Source: an uncultured Hippea sp.
GTDB lineage: Bacteria > Campylobacterota_A > Desulfurellia > JAADFJ01
Direction of reading: 5' to 3'
NCBI GenBank assembly: GCA_913009315.1
Contig: CAJVZA010000034.1
Location: 1-19,291 of the forward strand
DNA: 19,291 nucleotides
Positions within the stretch are counted from its first letter, which is position 1. The number at the start of each line of letters is the position of its first letter. The position numbers were made by a program, and so were the translations under genes. Of this stretch, positions 7,209 to 15,719 are shown one piece after another. Under the pieces are notes generated by a model, which saw only the letters and a list, made by a program, of their open reading frames with translations, made no database searches and was not told the DNA's origin.

Positions 7209-8465
7209 TTGAATAACCTCAAGCTTTTTTTTGCAACTGTAGGCTGCAAGATGAATCAGATTGATACCGAATGGATGAGGGAACAATGTGAGAGCAGCGG
7301 TATTTCTGTCGCAAATGATCTTAGCAGTTCTACAATCACCGTTATCAATTCGTGCGCTGTTACAAGCGGAGCAGAGAAGGATGTTGCCAGATGGGTTAGG
7401 AAGGCGGTGAATGCGGAAAAAGACGTAATTGTTGCGGGATGCATCACAAAAGATTATGCCGATAGATTAAAGAAAGAATATGGTGTCTCAGCTTTTCTTT
7501 TTGGAGGCGCCAGAAAAAGAATCGTGACTGCTTTGAATCAGATTGCATCAGGGACAGACGTTGTTAAATGGACTGAAACTGCCGATTTGAAATTCTCCGG
7601 CATAACCGGCATGAACGGACGAACAAGAGGATTCCTAAAAATTGAAGAAGGATGTTCCGGCAGCTGCAGCTATTGCATAATTCCGGTTGTGCGAGGCAGG
7701 AAGATTATAAGCAGACCGATTGAGATGGTAATAGATGATGTAGAAAATCTTTTATCGGGCGGTTATAGAGAGATCGTTCTTTCCGGCACCGACATCGGCT
7801 CTTACGGAAAGGATTTGGGAACTTCTCTCTATGAACTTCTAAGACAGCTGATTGCCATTGATAAGGAGTTCAGAATAAGAATAAGTTCAATCGGAATAAC
7901 CGCCTTAGACAGCAATCTAATATCACTTCTGGGTAGTGTGAAGATATGCAGACATCTTCATATCTCTCTTCAGAGCGGGTCGGACAAAATATTATCTCTA
8001 ATGAAAAGGCCGTACAGTGCGGCTATGTATAAAAAAAAGATAGAAAACCTTATAAATAAGATACCTGACATTGCAATTGGAACAGATATAATTGTGGGAT
8101 TTCCGGGTGAGGATGATAAAGAGTTTCTCAAAACCGTCTCTTTTACTATGGATATGCCATTTGTGTATCTTCACCCATTTTCTTATTCACCGAGGAAAGG
8201 CACCAACAGCTATGATCAGCCCTTTGAAAAATCGGCTCAAAAAGAGCGCGTGAAACTTCTTAAAGATATTGTAAATAAAAAAAACATAAAGTATCGAAAA
8301 CGGTTTTTGGGCAAGCAGGTAAGAATATTGGCTGAGAACGAACATAGCGGCAGGACAAGCTACTATTTTCCGGTTTTTCTGCAAAATCGCTTAAAAAGAG
8401 GAGATTTTTATGATGTTACTATCAGCAATGTGACTGACCATGATACCGGAGCTGCTATTTTATGA
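7209..8465 (+). CDS. mtaB: tRNA t6A37 methylthiotransferase MtaB
   Basis: A radical-SAM methylthiotransferase with two [4Fe-4S] clusters. The N-terminal domain has three cluster Cys in VGCKMNQ, NSCAVT and AGCITKD. The radical-SAM cluster motif is C-x3-C-x2-C in EGCSGSCSYCIIP. The order and spacing, with GCKMNQ followed by a short linker, fit the MtaB (YqeV) branch, which adds the methylthio group to t6A37 in ANN-decoding tRNAs, better than MiaB or RimO. A C-terminal TRAM-like region is expected in this family and the end (VRILAEN...FYDVTISNV) suits it. The start must be TTG at 7209: an in-frame stop lies just upstream at 7203-7205, and the next ATG would remove the first Cys. The ribosome binding site is weak. 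Its end overlaps the next gene by ATGA. Confidence 0.9.
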   Translation: MNNLKLFFATVGCKMNQIDTEWMREQCESSGISVANDLSSSTITVINSCAVTSGAEKDVARWVRKAVNAEKDVIVAGCITKDYADRLKKEYGVSAFLFGGARKRIVTALNQIASGTDVVKWTETADLKFSGITGMNGRTRGFLKIEEGCSGSCSYCIIPVVRGRKIISRPIEMVIDDVENLLSGGYREIVLSGTDIGSYGKDLGTSLYELLRQLIAIDKEFRIRISSIGITALDSNLISLLGSVKICRHLHISLQSGSDKILSLMKRPYSAAMYKKKIENLINKIPDIAIGTDIIVGFPGEDDKEFLKTVSFTMDMPFVYLHPFSYSPRKGTNSYDQPFEKSAQKERVKLLKDIVNKKNIKYRKRFLGKQVRILAENEHSGRTSYYFPVFLQNRLKRGDFYDVTISNVTDHDTGAAIL

Positions 8466-9220
8466 ATAACTATATCAAATTTTTTGGAACGGCAGGAGGG
8501 AGATTTTCGGTATTTAATCAAATACGCGCCTCAGGAGGTATCTGGCTCTCTCTTTCGGGAACAAATGTTCTTGTTGATCCCGGACCCGGCAGTCTGATTA
8601 AGCTGATTGAGTCCGGAAGATCTGCGAGAGACATTGATGCGGTCTATCTTTCGCATCGTCATCTTGATCATTCTGCCGATATTAACAGTGTTGTTGAATC
8701 CATGACAAGCGGCGGAAGAAAGCATCATGGTGCTGTTTTTGCTCCTGATGACGCATGGGACGATGACCCGGTGATATTGAAATACAATAGAAGCAACTAT
8801 GATAATATCAGAACCTGCGCGGGAAGCTCATGGTCGGTGGGTAATATAAAAATCTCAACTCCGCTAAAGCTTATGCATCCTGTAGAAAATTTTGCGGTTC
8901 GATTTGATGGAAATTCATGCTCCGTCGGTTATATTTCGGATACACTCTATTTTGAACCCTTAAAAAAAGTTTTTAGCAATATTGATATATTGATAATAAA
9001 TACCGTGTTTGTTCATTCAAGAGAAAATATATATCATCTTTCTGTCCATGATGTTATACCTATTATATCAGCAGTAAAACCGAAAAAGGCTGTCATCACG
9101 CACTTTAGCACAGAGGTACTGAGAGAAAATCCCGATAAAATAGCTTCCGAATTGTCTAAATCCGGAATAGAGGTAATAGCGGCGTATGACGGTATGCAGA
9201 TAAAGTTAGATGAGATATAA
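8462..9220 (+). CDS. MBL-fold metallohydrolase (RNase Z/PhnP-like)
   Basis: The 252-residue protein has a complete metallo-beta-lactamase metal set: H65, H67, D69 and H70 in SHRHLDH, then H139 (MHP), D160 (YISDT) and H214 (THFS). VLVDPGPGSLI (36-46) forms the strand preceding the site. It lacks the exosite arm of true RNase Z, so tRNA 3' processing is not assured. Related small enzymes act as phosphodiesterases or cyclic-nucleotide hydrolases; the substrate is unknown. It is translationally coupled to mtaB (ATGA) and overlaps the next gene by 11 bases. Confidence 0.85.
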   Translation: MNNYIKFFGTAGGRFSVFNQIRASGGIWLSLSGTNVLVDPGPGSLIKLIESGRSARDIDAVYLSHRHLDHSADINSVVESMTSGGRKHHGAVFAPDDAWDDDPVILKYNRSNYDNIRTCAGSSWSVGNIKISTPLKLMHPVENFAVRFDGNSCSVGYISDTLYFEPLKKVFSNIDILIINTVFVHSRENIYHLSVHDVIPIISAVKPKKAVITHFSTEVLRENPDKIASELSKSGIEVIAAYDGMQIKLDEI

Positions 9221-10055
9221 AAAAGCACTTCTGATTATCAACCCTTTTTCGAGACGATTCAGCGAATTTATGCTAAAAACAGTTACCGATAATATAAGAA
9301 AAAAAGGCATTGATCCGGTTATCGAAATTATAGGCGAACATAAAAATACTGATAACATAGAAGATTACGATCTCGTACTGGTATACGGCGGTGATGCCGC
9401 TGTTAATTTTGCCGTAAATCTTCTGGCCGGCAAAAAGTCGGCCGTTCTTGTGCTGCCTTGCGGAACAAGTGATGTTTTTGCTCTGGAAGCCGGAATTCCA
9501 AGAGATCCGGTAAAGGCATTACAGCTGATTGACAGCGGTGTTGAAAAAAGAATCACTCTGGGCAGTGCCAACGGGCATTATTTCGCTCAAATGGCAGGTA
9601 TAGGACTTGATGCAGCCGCAGTACGTATGGTTGATGAGCGATTAAAACGGTTAGCCGGCAAATTTGCATATATTGCATCTGCTTTGGGTTGTCTCAAGTT
9701 AAATGACAGAAAGATTGAATTTATTGTCGACGGCAGAAAGATCGAGGGATATTCTGCAGTGATAGGGAATGGAAAGCGATACGGAGGCTGGTTTTCAGCC
9801 ACTCCTGATGCCGACCTGTTTTCCGATACACTTGATGTTGTAATATTTAAAAAGAGGTTTGTCCTAAAATATATGGCGGCTATAATGTTGTCTAAAAGGT
9901 CGAAAGATGCTGTCTATCTGAAGGCAAAAAACATTATTATCAATCAACCCGGTGCGGATGTGCATGTTGATGGCGACTGGATAGGAAAAACACCGTTTAG
10001 CATAAGAGTGGAACCTGAATCATTAACCGTATTAATGCCGAAATTGATCGGATAA
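9210..10055 (+). CDS. Diacylglycerol kinase/YegS-like protein with altered GGDGT motif
   Basis: The 281-residue protein has the two-domain DAGK catalytic fold: IINPFSRR at the start, an ATP-binding loop around residue 60, LPCGTSDVFALEAGIP (82-97), MAGIGLDA, and a C-terminal beta domain ending in DVHVDGDW-like residues (HVDGD is family-typical). Members phosphorylate diacylglycerol, sphingosine-like lipids or other polyols. Here the hallmark GGDGT is GGDAA (60-64), and the GTxND-type loop reads GTSDV. Either could weaken nucleotide binding, so the protein may be inactive or have shifted substrate use. The ATG at 9210 lies inside the MBL gene. nadE starts 28 bases downstream with its own ribosome binding site. 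Confidence 0.82.
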   Translation: MRYKKALLIINPFSRRFSEFMLKTVTDNIRKKGIDPVIEIIGEHKNTDNIEDYDLVLVYGGDAAVNFAVNLLAGKKSAVLVLPCGTSDVFALEAGIPRDPVKALQLIDSGVEKRITLGSANGHYFAQMAGIGLDAAAVRMVDERLKRLAGKFAYIASALGCLKLNDRKIEFIVDGRKIEGYSAVIGNGKRYGGWFSATPDADLFSDTLDVVIFKKRFVLKYMAAIMLSKRSKDAVYLKAKNIIINQPGADVHVDGDWIGKTPFSIRVEPESLTVLMPKLIG

Positions 10056-10083
10056 CGGAAAACATTCTAAAGGAGAAAGTCAT

Positions 10084-11712
10084 ATGAGGTTTGCATTTAT
10101 TCAGCTCAATCCTACAATTGGAGACCTGGAAGGCAATTATAAAAAGATAGCTTCGGCTTTGAGCTCTTTGGAGGACAAGGTGGATCTGGCGATTTTGCCC
10201 GAAATGTCGCTTTTGGGCTATCCTCCTAAAGATCTTTTAGAACGTCCCGAGTTTGTTGATGCAATCGATAAATATATTTCTAAAATTCTTAAATTATCGA
10301 AAAAATTAGCGGTTGTTCTCGGAGCCGTAAGAAAAAATACTCATGCGGGGCGGTCTTTATTTAACAGCGCATTTTTTCTCCATAACGAAAAGATATGCCA
10401 TATACATGATAAAATGCTGCTTCCGTATTATGATGTTTTTGATGAAAATCGCTATTTTGAGCCGGGGAATACGCTGTCGGTTTTTGAGTTTATGGGCAAA
10501 AAAATTGCGCTGACGGTTTGTGAGGATATTTGGGCTAAAACCGAACTGCTCGGGTTTGCAGGCAGATACAAAACCGACCCGCTTTCAGAGATTAAACCGG
10601 AGTCGATCGATTATTTGATAAATATTTCGGCATCACCTTTCAGCAAAAAGAAATTTGATGGCAAAATGAAAGTCTTTTCCGAGCTTACTCAAAAACTGAA
10701 AACAACATTGATTTATGTTAACACTGTGGGAGCTAATGATGAGATTGTATTTGATGGAAGAAGTTTTGTTATCGATAACGGCAAGCCGGTAAAAATCTGT
10801 CCGGCATTCAAAGAAGGCTGCTTTATATACGATTCGGATAAATCGGAGATTGTATTACCTCAGCGTACGGAAATTGAAGATATTTACAATGCGCTGATTC
10901 TCGGATTATCCGACTACTGTAAAAAAACCGGTTTCAGAAAAGTAATTGTGGGGCTGTCCGGAGGTATAGATTCAGCTGTTACCGCTGCGATTGCGGCGGC
11001 AGCTCTTGGAAGCGATAACGTAAAAGCCATTATGATGCCAAGTCGTTTTACGTCTGATGAAAGCACAAAAGATGCTATGGCGCTTGCAGAAAATCTTGAG
11101 CTTGAACTGTTTAATCTGCCGATTGAGGAAATATTTACTCAGTTTTTATCCGTTCTTAATCCCATATTTGAGAATGAGACAAAAGAGATTACGAAAGAAA
11201 ATCTTCAGGCTCGCATAAGGGGCGTTCTTCTTATGGCTCTTTCGAATAATTTTGGGTGGCTTCTACTTTCTACAGGCAACAAATCTGAGATGGCCGTTGG
11301 ATATACAACTCTTTACGGCGATCTTGCGGGAGGACTGGCGCTTATATCGGATCTTTATAAAACAGAGGTATATCGGTTGGCAAATTTCTTAAATAGGGAC
11401 AGAGGTATAATACCTGAGAATATCCTAAAGAAAGCTCCGTCCGCAGAACTTGCTCCCAATCAAAAGGATCAGGACACGCTGCCTGAATATGAAATTTTGG
11501 ACAGAATACTTGAGCTTTATCTTGAGGAGCTGAAGGTGCCTAAGGCGATCATCGATTTGGGTATAGATTCGGCTACAGTGAGAAAGGTGGTGGAGTTAGT
11601 CGACAGAAATGAATATAAGCGCCGTCAGGCTCCGCCCGGAATTAAAATCAGCGTTAAGGCGTTCGGCTACGGCCGGCGCTACCCGATTGCAAAGAGTCAT
11701 GGGATATTTTGA
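10084..11712 (+). CDS. nadE: Glutamine-dependent NAD+ synthetase
   Basis: This two-domain enzyme (542 aa) amidates deamido-NAD using ammonia from glutamine. The N-terminal nitrilase-type glutaminase has the catalytic triad E40 (LPEMSLLGYPP), K110 (HDKMLLP) and C146 (TVCEDIW). The C-terminal synthetase has the ATP pyrophosphatase P-loop LSGGIDSA (291-298), the MPSRFTS segment, and STGNKSEMAVGY. The length is normal for the bacterial glutamine-dependent type. AAAGGAG at 10069-10075 fixes the ATG at 10084. It is the last gene of the operon. Its stop lies 4 bases from the stop of the convergent emrB gene. Confidence 0.96.
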   Translation: MRFAFIQLNPTIGDLEGNYKKIASALSSLEDKVDLAILPEMSLLGYPPKDLLERPEFVDAIDKYISKILKLSKKLAVVLGAVRKNTHAGRSLFNSAFFLHNEKICHIHDKMLLPYYDVFDENRYFEPGNTLSVFEFMGKKIALTVCEDIWAKTELLGFAGRYKTDPLSEIKPESIDYLINISASPFSKKKFDGKMKVFSELTQKLKTTLIYVNTVGANDEIVFDGRSFVIDNGKPVKICPAFKEGCFIYDSDKSEIVLPQRTEIEDIYNALILGLSDYCKKTGFRKVIVGLSGGIDSAVTAAIAAAALGSDNVKAIMMPSRFTSDESTKDAMALAENLELELFNLPIEEIFTQFLSVLNPIFENETKEITKENLQARIRGVLLMALSNNFGWLLLSTGNKSEMAVGYTTLYGDLAGGLALISDLYKTEVYRLANFLNRDRGIIPENILKKAPSAELAPNQKDQDTLPEYEILDRILELYLEELKVPKAIIDLGIDSATVRKVVELVDRNEYKRRQAPPGIKISVKAFGYGRRYPIAKSHGIF

Positions 11713-11716
11713 AAAA

Positions 11717-13273
11717 TCAGGAAGATCCGTTTGTCTTCTTTTTTTTGTGAAAGGCAATCAGAATAAGAAAAGAAAGCCCAAAAATCCCCCAATATCCTGC
11801 ATATAAGAAGCTGTGCTGAAAAGCAAACGATAATGAAAAAAGCTGTTTGACTCCTCCCAGCAGGATTTCTGCTTTCTGCATTGCCACAGAGTGATTCATA
11901 ATCACCGATAATAAATCTGCTATTTTCCTGAGCCAGTTTTCTGTGTATGCATAATTCTGCTGTATTCCCATCAGATTATAATGTACGGAGGCATTAGACA
12001 GGAGTGTATTGGTGGCAATGGCAGTTCCGAAAGACGCCCCGGTAAACCTGAGATATTGCTGCATGTTAACCGCAATTCCCATTTTATCGGCAGGCATATC
12101 CCTCAATGCCAGTATGCTCACCGGTGCAAAAAATGCTCCCATCGCTATTCCCATCGGTATGAGATATCCGATCGATTTTAACTCCGGCGTATAATAGTTC
12201 ATCTGAGGTATGAGAAAAACTGCTGTAAATATGTATATCGCCGCAGTAAAAGCCAGTACCTTGAGTGCACCAATCTTATCTGAGACTGCTCCGGCAAAAG
12301 GAGCCGTGATAGCTATAAAAATTCCCATGAAAAACAAGTCGCGGCCGGCTTGGAATGTCGTCAAATGTTTAATATTTTCAAAATAGAGGGGCGAAAGGAA
12401 GAAAATCTGATACAGAGAAAATCCCAATACAAAAAAGAATGTCAGCATCGAATATCTGTATTCGGGAATTTTGTAAATAGAGAAATCAATTAGCCGATTT
12501 TTGGAATAGAACTCTGATGCGGCATAGAGCAAAAGAAAGATAATCGATAGAAGGAGCAGAATAACGATATAACTCGACTGAAACCAGCCTTTCTGCTGAC
12601 CCTTTGAAAGCAGAAGAAGCAGTGATACGGTAAATGATGATATAAACAGAAAGCTTGCGTAGTTGAATTTTTTTGAATTGCTTATGTTTTTTATACCGGG
12701 AATATAGGCAAGAGAAATAGCTAAATCTATGATTCCAACCGGAACGCCGATGAAGAATACCATGCGCCACCCCAGATTATCTGTTACCCATCCTCCTATC
12801 AGAGGGCCTATGGCAGGAGCAAAGCTGACTCCAAGTCCATATATACCCATAGCAAGCCCTCTTTTTCTCGGCGGGAATATCGTAAACATAATAGTCTGGG
12901 CGGTTGCGACTATCATGGCCTCTGCCGTACCCTGCAGTGCGCGCGAAGCAATCATCGTTTCGAGCGTTTTGCTCATTCCGCACAAGACACTGGCCAGCGT
13001 AAAAAGTGCAAGCCCAAAGACAAAAACCGTCTTATATCCATATTCCTTGGTTAGATGATTAACAAGCAGGAGAGCAACCGCCGCGCTCATCATATATCCG
13101 GTTATTACCCACTGAATTCCGTACAGATCTGTTGCAAGCGGCGCTATCATATCCGGAATGACAACGTTGATGATTGTTGTGTTCAGGATGGCAAGAAATG
13201 TTCCCATCATGACTGAGATGGTAATCAGCCATCGTTCCGAATTCGAGATAGTCTTATAGATAGGTTCGCTCAT
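11717..13273 (-). CDS. emrB: MFS multidrug efflux permease, DHA2/EmrB family
   Basis: The 518-residue protein is highly hydrophobic, with about 14 predicted membrane segments, the DHA2 hallmark. It carries motif A-like NHLTKEYGYK after segment 2, RALQGTAEA in segment 4, and antiporter motif C as SFAPAIGPLIGGW (150-162). The D1 motif in segment 1 reads LNTTIINVVIP (30-40), with Asn in place of the usual Asp. EmrB-type pumps use proton influx to export hydrophobic toxicants and, with EmrA and an outer-membrane channel, span the envelope. It starts with ATG overlapping the emrA TGA, so the two are co-translated. No TolC-type gene is present. Confidence 0.92.
   Translation of the reverse strand: MSEPIYKTISNSERWLITISVMMGTFLAILNTTIINVVIPDMIAPLATDLYGIQWVITGYMMSAAVALLLVNHLTKEYGYKTVFVFGLALFTLASVLCGMSKTLETMIASRALQGTAEAMIVATAQTIMFTIFPPRKRGLAMGIYGLGVSFAPAIGPLIGGWVTDNLGWRMVFFIGVPVGIIDLAISLAYIPGIKNISNSKKFNYASFLFISSFTVSLLLLLSKGQQKGWFQSSYIVILLLLSIIFLLLYAASEFYSKNRLIDFSIYKIPEYRYSMLTFFFVLGFSLYQIFFLSPLYFENIKHLTTFQAGRDLFFMGIFIAITAPFAGAVSDKIGALKVLAFTAAIYIFTAVFLIPQMNYYTPELKSIGYLIPMGIAMGAFFAPVSILALRDMPADKMGIAVNMQQYLRFTGASFGTAIATNTLLSNASVHYNLMGIQQNYAYTENWLRKIADLLSVIMNHSVAMQKAEILLGGVKQLFSLSFAFQHSFLYAGYWGIFGLSFLILIAFHKKKKTNGSS
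11719..11746 (+). terminator. Intrinsic terminator of the nadE operon
   Basis: AGGAAGAT (11719-11726) pairs with GTCTTCTT (11733-11740) over 8 bp with two wobbles, around a 6-nt loop. A run of eight T follows (11739-11746). It starts 7 bases after the nadE stop and lies within the last codons of emrB on the other strand, whose Lys-rich tail supplies the T-run. The stem is AT-rich, so strength is uncertain. Confidence 0.5.
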
Positions 13274-14397
13274 TTTGAGCGTTTTATTTCAACTTCTCCA
13301 CTGAGTCCAACCTTTATATCCGAGCTGTTTCCTTTTATAATTTTAATTCTGATGCCCACTCTCTGAGAAACTTTTGTAAATTCTCCTGCTGCAATATCTC
13401 TTGGTACAAGCGAGAATTTGGCGGCAGTAGTCGGAAGAATCGATTCTACAACTCCTTGATATTTTCTATTCGGATAGGCATCAATCGTTATGTTTACAGG
13501 GTTGCCCACCTTTATGCCCTCAAGCTTCTGCTCCTCAAGAAGTGCATATACATAGATGGAGCGAGGATCTGTTATTGAATAGACAAACATTCCGGGAGCT
13601 ACAACCGAACCCACATTCTGATATTTTTTTGCAATGATTCCATCAAACGGACTATTGAGCCTGGTTTGGGAGATTCTGTAAACTATCGATTTTATCTGTT
13701 CGCCTGTTGCCTTAATTTGGTTGTTCAGAGCGGCTATTTGAGCGCCGATTTCCTTAACACGCTTTTGTTCATTGTCGGCTGCTTTGAGCTTTTGTTTTGA
13801 AATGGGCATTGCAAGCTTTAATCCCTCTATCTTTTCCTTTAAGGACAAAATTTCGCTTTTGGTAGACACAAGAGCAGTGCGGGCATCCTGATATTTCATT
13901 TTTGAGAAGGCGTGATGAATGTAGAGCGTCTTTGCTCTTATAAAATCACGCCTCACTTTTTTCAATATAGCCTCTTTGCTTTTAAGCATACTTATTGCCG
14001 AAGCAATCTGAAAATTGGTTGAGGAAACCGAAAGTCCGGCAATCTTTTTGTTAATTTGAATCGCACTTCTGATTCTTGCAAGACTTTTTTTAAGAGAGTC
14101 TTGTTTATCTTTAAGGGCGTTCAGGTTGAAAACAGCTCTCTTCTTTGAATTTTGAAGTACTGTGGGGTCGATTTGCGCAAGCAGCGCTCCTTTTTTGACG
14201 ACGTCTCCCTCTTCATAGGGCATTTTTATGATTTTACCGCCGACAAGTTGAAACGAGAGATTAGTCAGGCTGTCTGATTCGGTAAACACAGCATCTGTAA
14301 CCGCATAGACCATTCTGTGGCGAACATATCTGTAGCCGACTACCAAAAACAGTATGATTAGTATAATTACTACTATTAAACCGATTCTTTTTTTCAT
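13270..14397 (-). CDS. emrA: HlyD/EmrA membrane fusion protein
   Basis: The 375 residues begin with a single membrane anchor (about 4-22) with a basic N-terminus, then a barrel-sandwich half GGKIIKMPYEEGDVVKKGALLAQIDP. A long alpha-helical coiled-coil hairpin follows (about 80-235, rich in Lys/Gln/Leu), then the second half SPFDGIIAKKYQNVGSVV and a beta-barrel. The VPRDIAAGEFTKVSQRV stretch is characteristic of EmrA. It is periplasmic adaptor for the adjacent EmrB permease. GAGGAG just upstream of the ATG supports the start. It overlaps emrB by ATGA. I found no convincing promoter in 14398-14502. Confidence 0.92.
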   Translation of the reverse strand: MKKRIGLIVVIILIILFLVVGYRYVRHRMVYAVTDAVFTESDSLTNLSFQLVGGKIIKMPYEEGDVVKKGALLAQIDPTVLQNSKKRAVFNLNALKDKQDSLKKSLARIRSAIQINKKIAGLSVSSTNFQIASAISMLKSKEAILKKVRRDFIRAKTLYIHHAFSKMKYQDARTALVSTKSEILSLKEKIEGLKLAMPISKQKLKAADNEQKRVKEIGAQIAALNNQIKATGEQIKSIVYRISQTRLNSPFDGIIAKKYQNVGSVVAPGMFVYSITDPRSIYVYALLEEQKLEGIKVGNPVNITIDAYPNRKYQGVVESILPTTAAKFSLVPRDIAAGEFTKVSQRVGIRIKIIKGNSSDIKVGLSGEVEIKRSK

Positions 14398-14502
14398 AAA
14401 CTCCTCTGCTTAAAAAATTCTTTAGGCCGGACTGTTCTCTGGTAAATTTATCCCGCAGGCTTTTACTAAGATTGCCATCCGTTATTCTTTTTTTTGTTTA
14501 GA

Positions 14503-14634
14503 TTAATAAACAGCATTTCTACTATTCCATAAACGATCGTCTTGAACCGCAAATAGCAAATTTCTGCAAATTATCAGTTCTTCTGTTTTGATTTTACCGT
14601 TTTTATCTTTTGTGATTGCTGCTGCCGTAATCAT
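14503..14634 (-). CDS. Possible 43-aa small ORF coupled to asd
   Basis: An ATG at 14634-14632 shares its first base with the asd TGA (TGATG). The frame is open for 43 codons to TAA at 14505-14503. The product begins MITAAAITKDKNGKIKTEEL and continues LIICRNLLFAVQDDRLWNSR. TKDKNGKIKTEE resembles a calcium-binding EF-hand loop (acidic/Asn at 3 and 5, Gly 6, Ile 8, Glu 12), but position 1 is Thr instead of Asp. There is no own ribosome binding site, so translation would depend on re-initiation after asd. I recognise no family; it may be a chance frame in the asd trailer. Confidence 0.3.
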   Translation of the reverse strand: MITAAAITKDKNGKIKTEELIICRNLLFAVQDDRLWNSRNAVY

Positions 14635-15641
14635 CAGCTTATCAGAAGTTCTGCAATTTGAACGGCGTTCAGTGCAGCACCTTTTCTTATCTGATCACCT
14701 ACAACCCACATCGAAAGCCAGTTTTTGCCATTTAAGTCCTGCCTGATTCTGCCTACCTCGCAGTCATCTTTGCCGCTTGCAAAAAGCGGCATCGGATATA
14801 TCGAATTTTCTATATCATCCACAAGTCGCACTCCGGGAAATCTTTCAATAAGTTTTATTGCTCTTTCCGGTGTTATTTCGCCTTCAAACTCAACCGTTAT
14901 CGATTCGGAATGCGCCCTGAATACCGGAATTCTGACGCATGTTGCGGAAATTTTCAAATCAGGATCATGAAGCATTTTTTTCGTCTCATCTGCCATCTTC
15001 ATCTCTTCTTTAGTATAGTGATTCGGCATAAAAATATCTACCTGCGGAATAACATTGAATAGAAGTTGATAAGGAAATTTGTTTACCTTGATATCTTTGC
15101 CTTCCGCCCAGCAGGCGGCCTGGTCCGAGAGTTCATTCATAGCTTTTAATCCTGCTCCGGAAGCTGCCTGATAACTTGACACAATAATTCGTTTTATTCT
15201 TGAATAATCGTAAAGGGGTTTCAGCGCCATTAACATTACTATCGTAGTACAGTTTGGATTCGCTATTATTCCTTTATGCTTAAACGCATCTTTGGAATTG
15301 ACCTCAGGTATTACAAGCGGAACATTATTATCCATTCTGAAAGCAGAGCTGTTGTCTATAACGATAGCTCCTGAAGCAACAGCCGCCGGGGCAAACTCTC
15401 TGCTTCTTGATGCTCCCGCTGAAAACAGAGCTATGTCGATATTTTCAAACGAATCTTTTTTTAATTCATCTACCTTGTATGCTTTACCTTTGAAAATAAC
15501 AGACTTTCCTGCCGACCTTGAGGAAGCCAGAAGCCTCAGCTCTTTGATCGGAAAATCTCTCTCATCAAGAATTTTGAGTATTTCTCCACCTACTGCACCG
15601 GTAGCCCCAGCCACTGCAATACTATAACTTTCTTTTTTCAT
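14634..15641 (-). CDS. asd: Aspartate-semialdehyde dehydrogenase
   Basis: Asd reduces aspartyl phosphate to aspartate semialdehyde with NADPH, at the branch toward lysine/diaminopimelate, threonine and methionine. The 335-residue protein has the nucleotide-binding loop VAGATGAVG (10-18), the active-site Cys131 in NPNCTT, SSYQAASGAG (155-164), and the catalytic H244 in VFRAHSE. The length is normal. The ATG at 15641 is preceded by GAAGGTG. It is read divergently from the TRAP transporter, with promoters back-to-back in the 139-bp gap. Methionine made downstream of Asd would feed MetK, though the loci are 10 kb apart. Confidence 0.96.
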   Translation of the reverse strand: MKKESYSIAVAGATGAVGGEILKILDERDFPIKELRLLASSRSAGKSVIFKGKAYKVDELKKDSFENIDIALFSAGASRSREFAPAAVASGAIVIDNSSAFRMDNNVPLVIPEVNSKDAFKHKGIIANPNCTTIVMLMALKPLYDYSRIKRIIVSSYQAASGAGLKAMNELSDQAACWAEGKDIKVNKFPYQLLFNVIPQVDIFMPNHYTKEEMKMADETKKMLHDPDLKISATCVRIPVFRAHSESITVEFEGEITPERAIKLIERFPGVRLVDDIENSIYPMPLFASGKDDCEVGRIRQDLNGKNWLSMWVVGDQIRKGAALNAVQIAELLIS

Positions 15642-15681
15642 AATTACACCTTCATCATCTCAAATACAGGATTAACAAAAT

Positions 15682-15709
15682 AATATAACACCGTAATACA
15701 GCATGTAAA
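15682..15709 (-). promoter_or_regulatory. Sigma-70 promoter of asd
   Basis: On the minus strand TTTACA (15709-15704) is followed after 16 bp by TATATT (15687-15682). A TATTAT at 18-bp spacing (15685-15680) is an alternative -10. The predicted start is roughly 35 bases upstream of the asd ATG. Confidence 0.5.
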
Positions 15710-15719
15710 GCGCTTGACA
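15704..15719. promoter_or_regulatory. Near-palindrome shared by two divergent -35 boxes
   Basis: TGTAAAGCGCTTGACA is a 16-bp inverted repeat with 7 of 8 pairs matching, centred on GCGC. It resembles LacI/cre-type operators (TGnAArCGyTTnCA-like). Its halves are also the -35 hexamers of asd (TTTACA, minus) and dctP (TTGACA, plus), which alone explains much of the symmetry. A bound repressor here would block both genes. No regulator gene is adjacent. Confidence 0.4.
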
